From NCBI GenBank assembly GCA_902472555.1, contig CABROF010000015.1, positions 1-34,899 on the forward strand: a stretch of DNA of 34,899 nucleotides, given 5' to 3'. The notes under the pieces are model-generated. The model searched no databases. It was not told the DNA's origin and saw nothing but the letters and a program-made list of their open reading frames with translations. The translations under genes and the position numbers were made by a program. Of the stretch, positions 24,324 through 32,832 are shown piece after piece; position 1 is the first letter of the stretch, and each line of letters begins with the position of its first letter. Source of the DNA: UMGS1851 sp900555605 (GTDB lineage Bacteria; Bacillota; Clostridia; UBA1212; UBA1255).

Positions 24324-25178
24324 TTACGCTTTATTAATAAACGCATCGAATTCCCTCATCAGTCTGATTATAGTGGGGTTACCTGACGAATTATACACGA
24401 AATGATCAATGGTTGCAATCGGCAGAACTTTTATAGATGTTCCTGTTAAAAAGGCGCCTGCTACATGCTCCAGCCCATCCTGCCGAATCATATCATAGCG
24501 GACCGGGATTCCGGCCAGTTCACAGAGCCGAATCGTATATTTCCGCATAACACCTTCTAAAATCAATTCCGAGGGCGCGGTAAAAAGAACGCCTGGCTCA
24601 TCTTTTCGCAGATAAAAGAAATTTGAACGGCTGCCCTCTGTCAGAAATCCCGCGCTGTTTACTAAAATTGCCTCAAAAACATTGCGTTCCGTTCTGAATG
24701 CTGCAACCGTATTCATATAGGCTTCTCTGCTGACCTTTGCATTCGGGTCCGGACGTTCCAGATGGAGGAGCGCAGTATCGACGCCTTTTTGATACACACT
24801 TTTTTCCGGATAAAAGGTCCTGCTCAGATACATCACAAAATCCGCTGCAGAATCCGTATCGCGTTCCCCTCCTCCGCGGATGCAAAGCAGTTTGATATTG
24901 CAGTCTGTCTTTGCATTGACGCTCAGCAGGACCTGCGCATATTCCTCATATGCAGATAAAGATAGGATTTTACCAAAATGCTCCATATCGGCACTGTCCG
25001 TAAGACGTTTATAATGATCCTCCGCAAATAGGCCTTTCCCTCCGATATAGCGGATTACCTCATAAATGACTGTCCCTTCATAAGGAAGACTGACCACTGC
25101 TTTTTCATCTGAAGACGTATCAATCAGATCGCCGTTTACGATGATATAGCGTGCGGCATTATCTTTTAAATGCAACAT
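24324..25178 (-). CDS. Class IV PLP aminotransferase
   Basis: 284 residues of the branched-chain/D-amino-acid aminotransferase and aminodeoxychorismate lyase fold. PLP Lys148 in PDPNAKVSREAYMN, the EGSRSNFFY loop (181-189), LEGVMRKY (the LxGVTR-like phosphate contact) and a late GTSIKVLPI. The family also includes amine-oxoacid transaminases, so the exact reaction is open. Third gene of the operon; its start overlaps the deaminase stop by 20 bases, so translation is coupled. A role on homocysteine- or methionine-derived amino/keto acids would fit the neighbours but is inference. Confidence 0.86.
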   Translation of the reverse strand: MLHLKDNAARYIIVNGDLIDTSSDEKAVVSLPYEGTVIYEVIRYIGGKGLFAEDHYKRLTDSADMEHFGKILSLSAYEEYAQVLLSVNAKTDCNIKLLCIRGGGERDTDSAADFVMYLSRTFYPEKSVYQKGVDTALLHLERPDPNAKVSREAYMNTVAAFRTERNVFEAILVNSAGFLTEGSRSNFFYLRKDEPGVLFTAPSELILEGVMRKYTIRLCELAGIPVRYDMIRQDGLEHVAGAFLTGTSIKVLPIATIDHFVYNSSGNPTIIRLMREFDAFINKA

Positions 25179-26472
25179 GTTCTACACCCCATTTAATTTT
25201 TTCTTCATCAAGCTTTGTCATCGTGCGTCTGCGCATCACCGTTGTTCCGTTGATAATCACAGTATCAACATCCGCGCCCTGCATTGCATATACGATGCAG
25301 GCGTTGATATCATGCACCGGCTGCAGATGGATTGCAGACATATCCACCATAATCAGGTCCGCCAGCATACCCTCTTTCAGAACCCCGCTGCGGCCGCCGA
25401 AGCCCAATGCGCGGGCGCCGTATTCTGTTGCCATTTTCACTGCCTGTCTTGCGGATACAAGCAGAGGGTCCCGCCGTACGCCCTTGTATATCAGCGCGGC
25501 TAAATGCATTTCCTCGAATAAATTCAGGTTATTGTTGCTGGCCGCACCATCTGTGCCGAGCGCCACTGGAATGCCCGCATTCAGAAATTCCGGAACCGGA
25601 GCGATTCCGCTGGCTAACTTCAGATTGCTGGTCATATTGGCGGCAACACAGACTCCCCTTTCTTTTAGTATTTCTATATCGTGTTCCGTCATTTCTACAC
25701 AGTGCGCAGCAATCACAGGCACATCGAATGCACCCAAATCCTGCAGGAATTCGATGGGTCTTTTTCCTGTTTCTCTAATACAATCAGTGACCTCCTGTAC
25801 AGTCTCATGCAGATGCATATGAATTCCGGTTTGTGTCCGGCCCGCACATTCAACGCAAAAATGCAGCAGATCCCGATCATATAAATATACGGAATGAAGT
25901 TCAACATACGTACGGATGCGTCCCGCTGCTGCATGATTCCATGTACGGATAAAATTTTCTGTTTTTTCGATATCTGCATAGGTGCGCTTTACCGGGCCGG
26001 ACCAGTCGTTGTGCAAAGGCGCCGAACAAAGATTCACACGCATACCGCCGTCTTCCGCCGCTCTTGCTAAAGCTTCGAACGGCTCGTACATGTCACAGTA
26101 GCCGGTAATTCCGGATCGGATCATTTCTATCTGTGCCGCCAGAGAACCATTATAAATTTCCTCCGGGGTCAGCTGGCACTCTCTCGGAATAATTTCTCGA
26201 AACAGCCACTGCTGCAGAGGAAGATCGCTTCCGATATTGCGCAGCAGCACCATCGGGCTGTGGGTATGGGCATTTACCAATCCTGGCATGACCAAATATC
26301 CCCTGCCGTCTATCATTTCCGCTTTGCCTTTTTGCCGCAGAACAAAGGCATCAACGATTTGCGGATCATTCGTAATGCATGCAATGGAATCCCCTTCAAT
26401 GCAAATGCTTTGCTCTTTCTGCAGCATGCCGTGTTCATCATACAGATCCGTATTTCTGATAACGATACTCAT
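25159..26472 (-). CDS. mtaD: S-adenosylhomocysteine/MTA deaminase-type amidohydrolase
   Basis: 437 residues from ATG 26472. Amidohydrolase (SsnA/TrzN/MtaD) fold: HTHSPM (H69, H71), HMHLHET (218-224), AAHCVE (H257) and GTDGAASNNNLNLFEE (D308), the mononuclear-zinc site, with N-terminal beta-sandwich. The sequence resembles MTA/SAH deaminases, which convert SAH to S-inosylhomocysteine (and MTA or adenosine to the inosine form), rather than cytosine or guanine deaminases. It follows ahcY by 58 bases in the same operon, which supports SAH as substrate. The start may be the alternate at 26517; AAAGGA about 11 nt upstream supports 26472. Confidence 0.87.
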   Translation of the reverse strand: MSIVIRNTDLYDEHGMLQKEQSICIEGDSIACITNDPQIVDAFVLRQKGKAEMIDGRGYLVMPGLVNAHTHSPMVLLRNIGSDLPLQQWLFREIIPRECQLTPEEIYNGSLAAQIEMIRSGITGYCDMYEPFEALARAAEDGGMRVNLCSAPLHNDWSGPVKRTYADIEKTENFIRTWNHAAAGRIRTYVELHSVYLYDRDLLHFCVECAGRTQTGIHMHLHETVQEVTDCIRETGKRPIEFLQDLGAFDVPVIAAHCVEMTEHDIEILKERGVCVAANMTSNLKLASGIAPVPEFLNAGIPVALGTDGAASNNNLNLFEEMHLAALIYKGVRRDPLLVSARQAVKMATEYGARALGFGGRSGVLKEGMLADLIMVDMSAIHLQPVHDINACIVYAMQGADVDTVIINGTTVMRRRTMTKLDEEKIKWGVEHVAFKR

Positions 26473-26530
26473 AAATGTAAAATCCTTTCTTCCGCCGCTG
26501 CAAAACGCATTTGACAACGTCCGGTTCTTT

Positions 26531-27796
26531 TTACAGATTCCAGCTATTAAAATAGCGCAGCTGCGAATCCGTCAGCGCGTCGATTTCCAATCCCCATGCA
26601 GATAATTTCATACGTGCAACACGGCTGTCAATTTCAGGCGGGACATCTGCAACCGCGCAAGCAGAGGTTCCCGCAGTGCCGGACCGGAGATGTCCCTCTG
26701 CAATGTACCGGACACACAGCGCCTGGATTGCAAAGCTCATATCCATGATTTCTGCAGGATGGCCGTCTCCCGCCGCTAAATTCACCAATCTGCCCTCCGC
26801 AATTACATGAATCCAATTGCCGTTGCTCAATTTATAGCCCATAATATTCGGTCTTTGCTGGCGCCGCTCTACAGCTGCGGCTTCTATCTCCCGCATATTG
26901 ATTTCCACATTGAAATGCCCTGCATTGCAGAGAATCACTTGATCCTTCATGCGCATAAAGGACTCCTTTGTAATCACATCTGCACAGCCCGTAACCGTTA
27001 TAAAAAGATCGCCGAGCCCGGCCGCTTCGGTCATACGCATAACGCGAAACCCATCCATCATCGCCTCCATGGCTTTTACCGGATCAATTTCCGTTATAAT
27101 GACCTGTGCGCCAAGCCCTTTTGCACGCATAGCGACACCCTTTCCGCACCAGCCGTATCCGGCAACAACTACGGTTTTTCCAGCAACAATCAGATTTGTC
27201 GTTCGGTTGATCCCGTCCCATACAGATTGTCCTGTACCGTATCGATTATCGAAAAGATACTTGCATTGCGCATTATTAACAGCAATTACAGGAAATTTCA
27301 GTGCACCGGCCTCTGCCATCGCTTTCAGGCGGTGAATTCCCGTTGTTGTTTCTTCGCAGCCGCCCATGACATTCGGAATCAGCGCCGGGAAATGATTGTG
27401 CAGCATATTGACAAGATCCCCTCCGTCATCAACAATCAAATCCGGAGCAGCAGAAATGACATCACGAATATGGGTTTCATATTCCTCCGGAGAGGCGCCA
27501 TGCTTTGCGTACACATGAAAGCCCTCCTTTACCAGCGCAGCCGCTATATCGTCCTGCGTAGATAACGGATTGCTGCCGGTAATATACATTTCTGCGCCGC
27601 CGGCAGCCAGCACCTTGCAGAGATATGCGGTTTTTGCCTCTAAATGAACGGACAGCGCAACCTTTTTTCCCAACAGCGGTTTTTCTCTGCGGAATTCAAC
27701 TGCAATTTGGTTCAGCAGCGGCATATGGTTTTCCACCCAACGAATCTTCTGTTCCCCCGACGCTGCAAGTCCAAGCTCTTTAATCTGATATTCCAT
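26531..27796 (-). CDS. ahcY: Adenosylhomocysteinase family, probable S-inosylhomocysteine hydrolase
   Basis: 421 residues, the short archaeal/Thermotoga-type SAH hydrolase: it lacks the C-terminal KPxxYRY tail and the insertion of classical bacterial and eukaryotic enzymes. NAD site GYGWCGKG (213-220), plus STQDDIAAAL, EETTTG (149-154) and NNAQCKYLFDNRYGTGQS. Where adenine-specific enzymes have HMTVET (the Thr and Glu contact adenine), this has HLEAKT (51-56; E53, K55). A lysine donor suits the 6-oxo group of hypoxanthine, so SIH may be the substrate, cleaved to inosine and homocysteine. First gene of a six-gene operon with a consensus promoter; GGAGG lies 11 nt before the ATG. Confidence 0.9.
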   Translation of the reverse strand: MEYQIKELGLAASGEQKIRWVENHMPLLNQIAVEFRREKPLLGKKVALSVHLEAKTAYLCKVLAAGGAEMYITGSNPLSTQDDIAAALVKEGFHVYAKHGASPEEYETHIRDVISAAPDLIVDDGGDLVNMLHNHFPALIPNVMGGCEETTTGIHRLKAMAEAGALKFPVIAVNNAQCKYLFDNRYGTGQSVWDGINRTTNLIVAGKTVVVAGYGWCGKGVAMRAKGLGAQVIITEIDPVKAMEAMMDGFRVMRMTEAAGLGDLFITVTGCADVITKESFMRMKDQVILCNAGHFNVEINMREIEAAAVERRQQRPNIMGYKLSNGNWIHVIAEGRLVNLAAGDGHPAEIMDMSFAIQALCVRYIAEGHLRSGTAGTSACAVADVPPEIDSRVARMKLSAWGLEIDALTDSQLRYFNSWNL

Positions 27797-27833
27797 ACGC
27801 CATCAGCCCTCCAAATATTACCTTCAAATAAAT

Positions 27834-27862
27834 ATTATATCATGTTATGCCATGCCTTTCAA
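27834..27862 (-). promoter_or_regulatory. Promoter of the ahcY operon
   Basis: -35 TTGAAA (27857-27862), 17-nt spacer, perfect -10 TATAAT (27834-27839). The leader to the ahcY ATG is only about 30 nt, so there is no room for an SAH or SAM riboswitch. The -35 overlaps the end of the TadE-like gene. Confidence 0.8.
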
Positions 27863-28896
27863 CCGACAGGCGGATTTGATTGCGCTCTCTGATACGGAAT
27901 CAGTTCAAAGGCGATATTCTTTACTGCACAATATGAGGAAAAACGCATCAGCACCTGACGCTGTTTCTCTTCCGGGGTATTTTCCGGTATTACCAGCAGC
28001 AGCTTTCGCTTCTGCACCTCCCCTTTCCGAATTACCAGCGCGGGATCCCCGTGCCAGGCGTCCTCCGTATCATGAAAAGCTGCCAAGGTGTCGGCCATAT
28101 GATACAGTTCCCGTTCCATGGCCGTTCCTGTTCGGTATGTAGCCGCAGTATGGTCAAGACTCTTGATCATAGTCGCTGTACCGTCTGAAAAGGAAGCAAT
28201 GACAGGATAAGTTGTAGGCAGCGTTCCGCCGAAGGCTTCTCGGATTGCAAGCCCTCTGGCAAAATTATTCAGGCTCCATACGGATACGCGGGACTTTACG
28301 GAGCCTGTATAGCCATCCGCCTCTCCCAACAGCCAGCCGCGGCATCTGATTGATAAGCGGATCCGGAAATGATCTGCCAGAGCCTCCGGCAGAAACAAAA
28401 CAGGCTGCATCTCTGCCGTTAAAGTAATATCCTCATTCCCATTAAAAAATTCACTGCCCTGAAAAGAGATCCCCTTTAAAACGACAAATCCGCAGTGATA
28501 AAAAGGATCCTCCTCCAAAATATTACAAAATATCCTCTCTGCAGCCTGCCGATACAGCAGATCATCTCCGAAATCAGCCAGACTGCGCCAATCGATTTCT
28601 TGATATAGTGAGGCATTTTTTGATCTGCCGTCCGCAAAACACTGCAGTGCAGTATCAATCTCGCCGAGCAGCTCCTCTTTTAACTGCCTGACTCCGTTTT
28701 CATGATAAAGCAGCGCATATCTGCCTAAAAAATCAGCAGTGCCGTATAATGTGCGCATCATACAGTTTCTGGCTGCGATATATTGAAATAAAGAAAATAG
28801 GATCATCAGGCAGCAGCCTAAAGCAGGAAGTACAATTGCAGCTTCCGCCGTTAAACTGCCCTGTTCCTGTATATTCTTTTTAGTATGCAGTTTCAT
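27859..28896 (-). CDS. TadE-like pilin-domain protein
   Basis: 345 residues. It begins with a short basic stretch and a prepilin/TadE-type motif QGSLTAEAAIVLPALGCCLMILFSL (Glu18 after a G-S-L-T-A run), a single membrane helix at about 17-43, then a large extracytoplasmic domain without recognised motifs. TadE/pseudopilin N-termini insert in the membrane and are cleaved by a prepilin peptidase. The start overlaps the end of the DUF5702 gene by 17 bases. Last of four overlapping genes. No TadA ATPase, TadB/C or prepilin peptidase is in the window. Confidence 0.7.
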   Translation of the reverse strand: MKLHTKKNIQEQGSLTAEAAIVLPALGCCLMILFSLFQYIAARNCMMRTLYGTADFLGRYALLYHENGVRQLKEELLGEIDTALQCFADGRSKNASLYQEIDWRSLADFGDDLLYRQAAERIFCNILEEDPFYHCGFVVLKGISFQGSEFFNGNEDITLTAEMQPVLFLPEALADHFRIRLSIRCRGWLLGEADGYTGSVKSRVSVWSLNNFARGLAIREAFGGTLPTTYPVIASFSDGTATMIKSLDHTAATYRTGTAMERELYHMADTLAAFHDTEDAWHGDPALVIRKGEVQKRKLLLVIPENTPEEKQRQVLMRFSSYCAVKNIAFELIPYQRAQSNPPVG

Positions 28897-30901
28897 ACAC
28901 CTCCCGGATTCGTTTATATTGATTGTCTGTAAAGAATGTACAAATCAGCGGAACTGCTATACTGCACTGGACCCGAAAGCTTGTAAATACCGTGCACAGC
29001 CGATATCGTTGTCCATATTCATTTGTAAAATTTACTTCAATCAAGTCTGCAATCCGCAGCAGCTTTGTTTCCTGCGGCATAAGTGCCAGCAGCAGCCGTA
29101 AATATCCCTCATAGTCCAGTGCCGTCACAGAATTCTGCGGATTCTCTTCTTCCGTATCCTGGCCGATAAATTCTGCCATTCCTTTCAAGTCCGTTTTCCA
29201 GTCATGTCTGTTTTTCACAATCGGCACCGTTTTTCCGTCAAAGAGTAATTTCAGATCTGAGATTGATTCCGCAGCCGACCATGCGGCAATGACCAGAACG
29301 GTAAAAAGCGGACCGGCAAGGCCAAAGGAAAAGACACCGGCAATGGAATTTCCGATTGCTTCCGCAAAACTCATTTTATTGTGGTCACGCAGAATATGCG
29401 CCGTATTCAGCAAAAATCTGACTGCAAACAGTCTGTTCCGCACAGCATCCTGATTATCTTTTTCTCTTCGGTTCCCGCAAAGAATATACTCCACCTCCTG
29501 CTGAAAGTACATTCCGGGCCGGGCATCCAGACGATGCGTCATATAGGTCATAATATAATCATCGATTAAAATAAACGTGCCGACTTCAAGAATCCGTTCG
29601 GCAGCAGAATCTGCAAGCGATTCGGATTCATGCAAAAGGCCGGAGGCAAAAGCAAAGTCATCAAAAGAAACCGCATGCTCCCACTGCGCGGTGCTTACGG
29701 TATTTGCGTGCTCCTGAGAGGGCAATGTTTGATACAGCAAAGAATTGATTTCTTTACCGACCGTTGTATCCGCCCGATCCTTCAGATGCTCCTCTGTTTC
29801 ATCACGCGGGTCGTACTGCTCATACCCGGTCTGGCGATTTTGATCATGTATTACAGCTATCTTAACTTCTGCTTGGATGCGGCTGTCACATTCAGAAATC
29901 TGCTCCGCCATTTGACCGGTCAGCGCCGCAGCCTGTACTGGAATCGGATATTCTGATAAACACGCAATCAAAAGTCCGCTTAAATCCCGAATCGTCTGCA
30001 GCAGCGCCAAATTCTCCCGCAGAACATCCTGTGATGCGGTCTGCCCGAGGGCTGTAAGCTGATGCTCAAATTCCGCAAGCTGCTGCGCTGCATATGTTTC
30101 GCCGCTGCTTCTGTCGGTTTCTGCAAGCAGGTCTTTCAAACGCGCAGTAAGCCGCCGCGCCTCTGTCACCGTACTATGCAGAATTGCAGTCTTCTGCAGC
30201 GTACGGTTATAATAGTCAATATAAAATTCCGTAAATGTATGCAGTGTATTCAGTGCCTGTAAAAGTCCGGCCGCGGCAGCCACATCAACATGGGAGGCCA
30301 TAGTAATCTGCTCTGCGTACATATTTAATGCAGTCAGCTCTTTTCTTACGCTGTCGCTGCGTTTATAACCGTTTATACAGCTCCAGTCAAGCCGATACTG
30401 CCCTTCTGTCAATACCGCAATCTCATTCCGAAGGTCATATGCCTTTGATATGCATGCCGCAATTTCACCGCACAAACGGTATTCCTCTCCGGTTCTGCCT
30501 CCTTCCGCAAGCAAATCCAGCCGTTCTAATAGTTCTAAAGCAAGATTTGCGGGGGTACGGTATTTCATCAAAGCCGTAATTTGATTGCAAAGCGCTTCCG
30601 GCCGATGGAGTCCGCCTTTTGTCTCGATTGTCTCAATTGCCGGCAGGGAAGCACCGTGAGATAAATAGGAACAAAAAATTTCATTTTTATCCTGGCCGTT
30701 GCCTAAATTTCGGCCGTATAAGCCGTATTTTTGATATAAAAGAGCGTCATATCCCGCCAAAAACGAATCCGAAGCAATTTTCATCCGCTGCAGGAGCTCC
30801 GCGCGGCTTGCATTGATACGCACATAATCCAAAAGGACCGTGTTTAGTAAAATAACGGATGCAAGCATGAGACAGGCAGATACCGTAATACTTCCTCTCA
30901 T
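28880..30901 (-). CDS. DUF5702-like membrane-anchored envelope protein
   Basis: 673 residues. The N-terminus (MRGSITVSACLMLASVILLN) is a TadE/TadG/DUF5702-type membrane anchor beginning right after the Met, followed by a large extracellular domain with long helical, Glu/Leu/Arg-rich stretches (about 100-350). A hydrophobic stretch near 560-590 precedes the C-terminal part. Clostridial proteins of this design accompany Tad-type pilus genes. The start overlaps the 75-residue gene by 4 bases and the end overlaps the next gene by 17. I cannot assign a biochemical function. Confidence 0.62.
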   Translation of the reverse strand: MRGSITVSACLMLASVILLNTVLLDYVRINASRAELLQRMKIASDSFLAGYDALLYQKYGLYGRNLGNGQDKNEIFCSYLSHGASLPAIETIETKGGLHRPEALCNQITALMKYRTPANLALELLERLDLLAEGGRTGEEYRLCGEIAACISKAYDLRNEIAVLTEGQYRLDWSCINGYKRSDSVRKELTALNMYAEQITMASHVDVAAAAGLLQALNTLHTFTEFYIDYYNRTLQKTAILHSTVTEARRLTARLKDLLAETDRSSGETYAAQQLAEFEHQLTALGQTASQDVLRENLALLQTIRDLSGLLIACLSEYPIPVQAAALTGQMAEQISECDSRIQAEVKIAVIHDQNRQTGYEQYDPRDETEEHLKDRADTTVGKEINSLLYQTLPSQEHANTVSTAQWEHAVSFDDFAFASGLLHESESLADSAAERILEVGTFILIDDYIMTYMTHRLDARPGMYFQQEVEYILCGNRREKDNQDAVRNRLFAVRFLLNTAHILRDHNKMSFAEAIGNSIAGVFSFGLAGPLFTVLVIAAWSAAESISDLKLLFDGKTVPIVKNRHDWKTDLKGMAEFIGQDTEEENPQNSVTALDYEGYLRLLLALMPQETKLLRIADLIEVNFTNEYGQRYRLCTVFTSFRVQCSIAVPLICTFFTDNQYKRIREVYETAY

Positions 30902-31125
30902 TTATGCAAGTTCTCCTCTCTGATAATCAGACTGCCGGCTTCCACCACTACCCCCATTACGCGGTTAACCTCTGCCGGGCCAAAAGCTGCTGCCGCGGTT
31001 ATCTGTGCGCGGGAATTTTCACAATACCGCACCGCGGCCTCCGCACATCTGATCAGCAGCGCACTTGCGCAAAGGAATAATATCAATATTATCGGACAAA
31101 GAATTGCTGCCTCCAAAGTTTTCAT
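30898..31125 (-). CDS. Small TadE/pilin-like protein
   Basis: 75 residues. A pilin-type N-terminus with Glu5 (MKTLEAAILCPIILILFLCASALLI), one membrane helix, then a short periplasmic-side segment (CAEAAVRYCENSRAQITAAAAFGPAEV). It begins in an ATGA overlap with the upstream ORF and its end overlaps the DUF5702 gene by 4 bases, so it is translationally coupled on both sides. AAAGGA lies before the ATG. It fits a minor pseudopilin of a Tad/Flp-type assembly; exact role unknown. Confidence 0.7.
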   Translation of the reverse strand: MKTLEAAILCPIILILFLCASALLIRCAEAAVRYCENSRAQITAAAAFGPAEVNRVMGVVVEAGSLIIREENLHK

Positions 31126-31268
31126 AGAATCATCCTTTCTTCATATACAGGACGCTCTTTCTGAAGTCCTGTAACCTTTATCATACTGATTATGCCTGAA
31201 ACGGCTGCAGCTAAGAATAAAAATCTTATCAGGCGGCTCGTCATTTCCCGACAGATTTCGTCATGCAT
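31122..31268 (-). CDS. Small one-helix membrane protein, first gene of the pilin-like cluster
   Basis: About 48 residues from the ATG at 31268, which has AAAAGG 6 nt upstream. The frame is open further (to 31394) but those starts lack a site and overlap dacA. One membrane helix (LIRFLFLAAAVSGIISMI) and a charged, basic/acidic tail. Its TGA overlaps the next ATG (ATGA at 31122-31125), the best evidence that it is translated. No family recognised; membership in the pilin-like cluster is by coupling only. Confidence 0.5.
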   Translation of the reverse strand: MHDEICREMTSRLIRFLFLAAAVSGIISMIKVTGLQKERPVYEERMIL

Positions 31269-31375
31269 GGCAGGCCTTTTAAGCGCAGCTTTCAGAAATA
31301 TCAAAAATTTAATGAATGGCAGAGACATGCTTGTCATATATATGGACCGAACTTCTTTCAGAAAGCAGGCGGAGC

Positions 31376-32713
31376 ATGAAGCAAAATAAGGCAAAAATAA
31401 TTAAGAAATCAATATTTTCTATCATTGTAGTTTTATTGTGCTTATATATCGGCGTTTGTTTTGTAACCTACAAGGTGCCGGCAGACGCATGGCTGAATCA
31501 TTCCCCGGGTACTAACGGCACATCAGCCGACGGCAGTTCAGCGCTGATCCCCCCGGGCATTGAACAAAAGCTGCTCAGAACAGAACTGCTGCGTCTGCCT
31601 GAGATTGCTCCGGCAGATGATTCCGACATCACCATTTCCCCGCCCGCCGTCAACGCGAAGCACGCAATGGTTATGGATTATGAAACAGGCAGAGTCCTCT
31701 ACGCAAAAAATGCAGACCAAACGACGGCAATGGCAAGCACTACCAAAATCATGACCGCACTGATCGTATTGGAACGCTGTAACCTGCAGGATGAGGTAAT
31801 TGTCAGCCGTGCTGCCGCACTTATTGAGGGGTCCACTATGTATTTAGCCGAAGGCGAGCATATTACAGTCTTGGACCTGCTGTACGGTCTGCTGCTGAAT
31901 TCCGGAAACGATGCCGCTGTTGCATTGGCAGAATACACCGCAGGATCTGTTGAGAGCTTCTGCACGCTGATGAATCAAAGAGCAAAAGAATTAGGCGCTG
32001 ATCATACAAATTTTACCTCTCCCCACGGTCTTGATCATCCGGAGCATTTTACAACAGCATACGATCTGGCCCTCATTGCGAAAAGGGCCTATGAAAATGA
32101 GTTATTCCGTAAGATCGTGAATACGCGGGAAATCCATGCCAACGGACACTACTTGAACAACACCAATCCGCTGCTCGGAGTCTTACAGGGGGTCGACGGC
32201 ATGAAAACAGGCTTTACAAATAACGCGGGACGCTGTATCGTCTTGACTGCACAGCGTAGCGGGATCCGCATAATTGTCGTGCTTCTCGGATGTGAAACGG
32301 CAAAAACCCGAATACAGGACGGAAAAGCATTAATTGAATATGCGCTTTCAGAATATGCAGCATATGATATCCTGCCCAGGGGCTATGTCGTTGAGGATCT
32401 CTATGTAACAAAAGGAAGAAGCTATCATATGAATGCGGTCTTAGAAACAGCCGTCCGTCTGACGCTGACAAAAGCAGAGCTGGCAAAGCTGCAGGCGTAT
32501 TATATAAGAGGAGACGGCATTGATCTCACCGGCCGCATTCCCGCGATTCAAAGTCCTGTGAAAAAAGATCAAGTTATCGGGCAGTTTACCATTCAATGCG
32601 GAGAAGAAACCTTGTACTGCGGAAATATTGTTGCAGGCAGCACTGTCCTGCGCAAGACCTATACCGACTTTTTGAGCGACATTTTCCGCAAATGGCCTTA
32701 CACACTGTATTAA
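31376..32713 (+). CDS. dacA: Serine-type D-alanyl-D-alanine carboxypeptidase (PBP5-like)
   Basis: 445 residues from the ATG at 31376. An N-terminal membrane/signal helix (about 11-30) is followed by an unusually long Pro/Ser/Asp-rich linker (about 35-92), then the peptidase S11 domain with the full active-site set: S121-T-T-K124 (SxxK), S176-G-N178 (SxN) and K277-T-G279 (KTG). A C-terminal PBP5-type domain follows. It trims the terminal D-Ala from peptidoglycan stem peptides outside the membrane. The gene lies divergent from the pilin-like cluster. The longer frame from 31316 is possible but GGAG immediately before ATG 31376 favours this start. Confidence 0.92.
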   Translation: MKQNKAKIIKKSIFSIIVVLLCLYIGVCFVTYKVPADAWLNHSPGTNGTSADGSSALIPPGIEQKLLRTELLRLPEIAPADDSDITISPPAVNAKHAMVMDYETGRVLYAKNADQTTAMASTTKIMTALIVLERCNLQDEVIVSRAAALIEGSTMYLAEGEHITVLDLLYGLLLNSGNDAAVALAEYTAGSVESFCTLMNQRAKELGADHTNFTSPHGLDHPEHFTTAYDLALIAKRAYENELFRKIVNTREIHANGHYLNNTNPLLGVLQGVDGMKTGFTNNAGRCIVLTAQRSGIRIIVVLLGCETAKTRIQDGKALIEYALSEYAAYDILPRGYVVEDLYVTKGRSYHMNAVLETAVRLTLTKAELAKLQAYYIRGDGIDLTGRIPAIQSPVKKDQVIGQFTIQCGEETLYCGNIVAGSTVLRKTYTDFLSDIFRKWPYTLY

Positions 32714-32738
32714 ATACATTCCTCCCGGACTTGGACGG

Positions 32739-32767
32739 TTTACAGTAAAACGATTCATTGCTATAAT
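32739..32767 (+). promoter_or_regulatory. Promoter of the DUF1624 gene
   Basis: -35 TTTACA (32739-32744), 17-nt spacer, -10 TATAAT (32762-32767), reading into the gene that starts near 32833. It lies 26 bases beyond the dacA stop. Confidence 0.85.
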
Positions 32768-32832
32768 CTATCAGAATCCCGTAAAAACGGGAGGTGCGCC
32801 CGACTGGCGCAGAAATGGCGGAGATGATCTTT

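Noticed and set aside
27796..27833. Possible SAH/SAM riboswitch before ahcY
   Set aside because: The promoter -10 leaves only about 30 nt of leader, too short for either aptamer.
31268..31394. N-terminal extension of the first pilin-cluster ORF
   Set aside because: It overlaps the dacA coding region and lacks any Shine-Dalgarno site.
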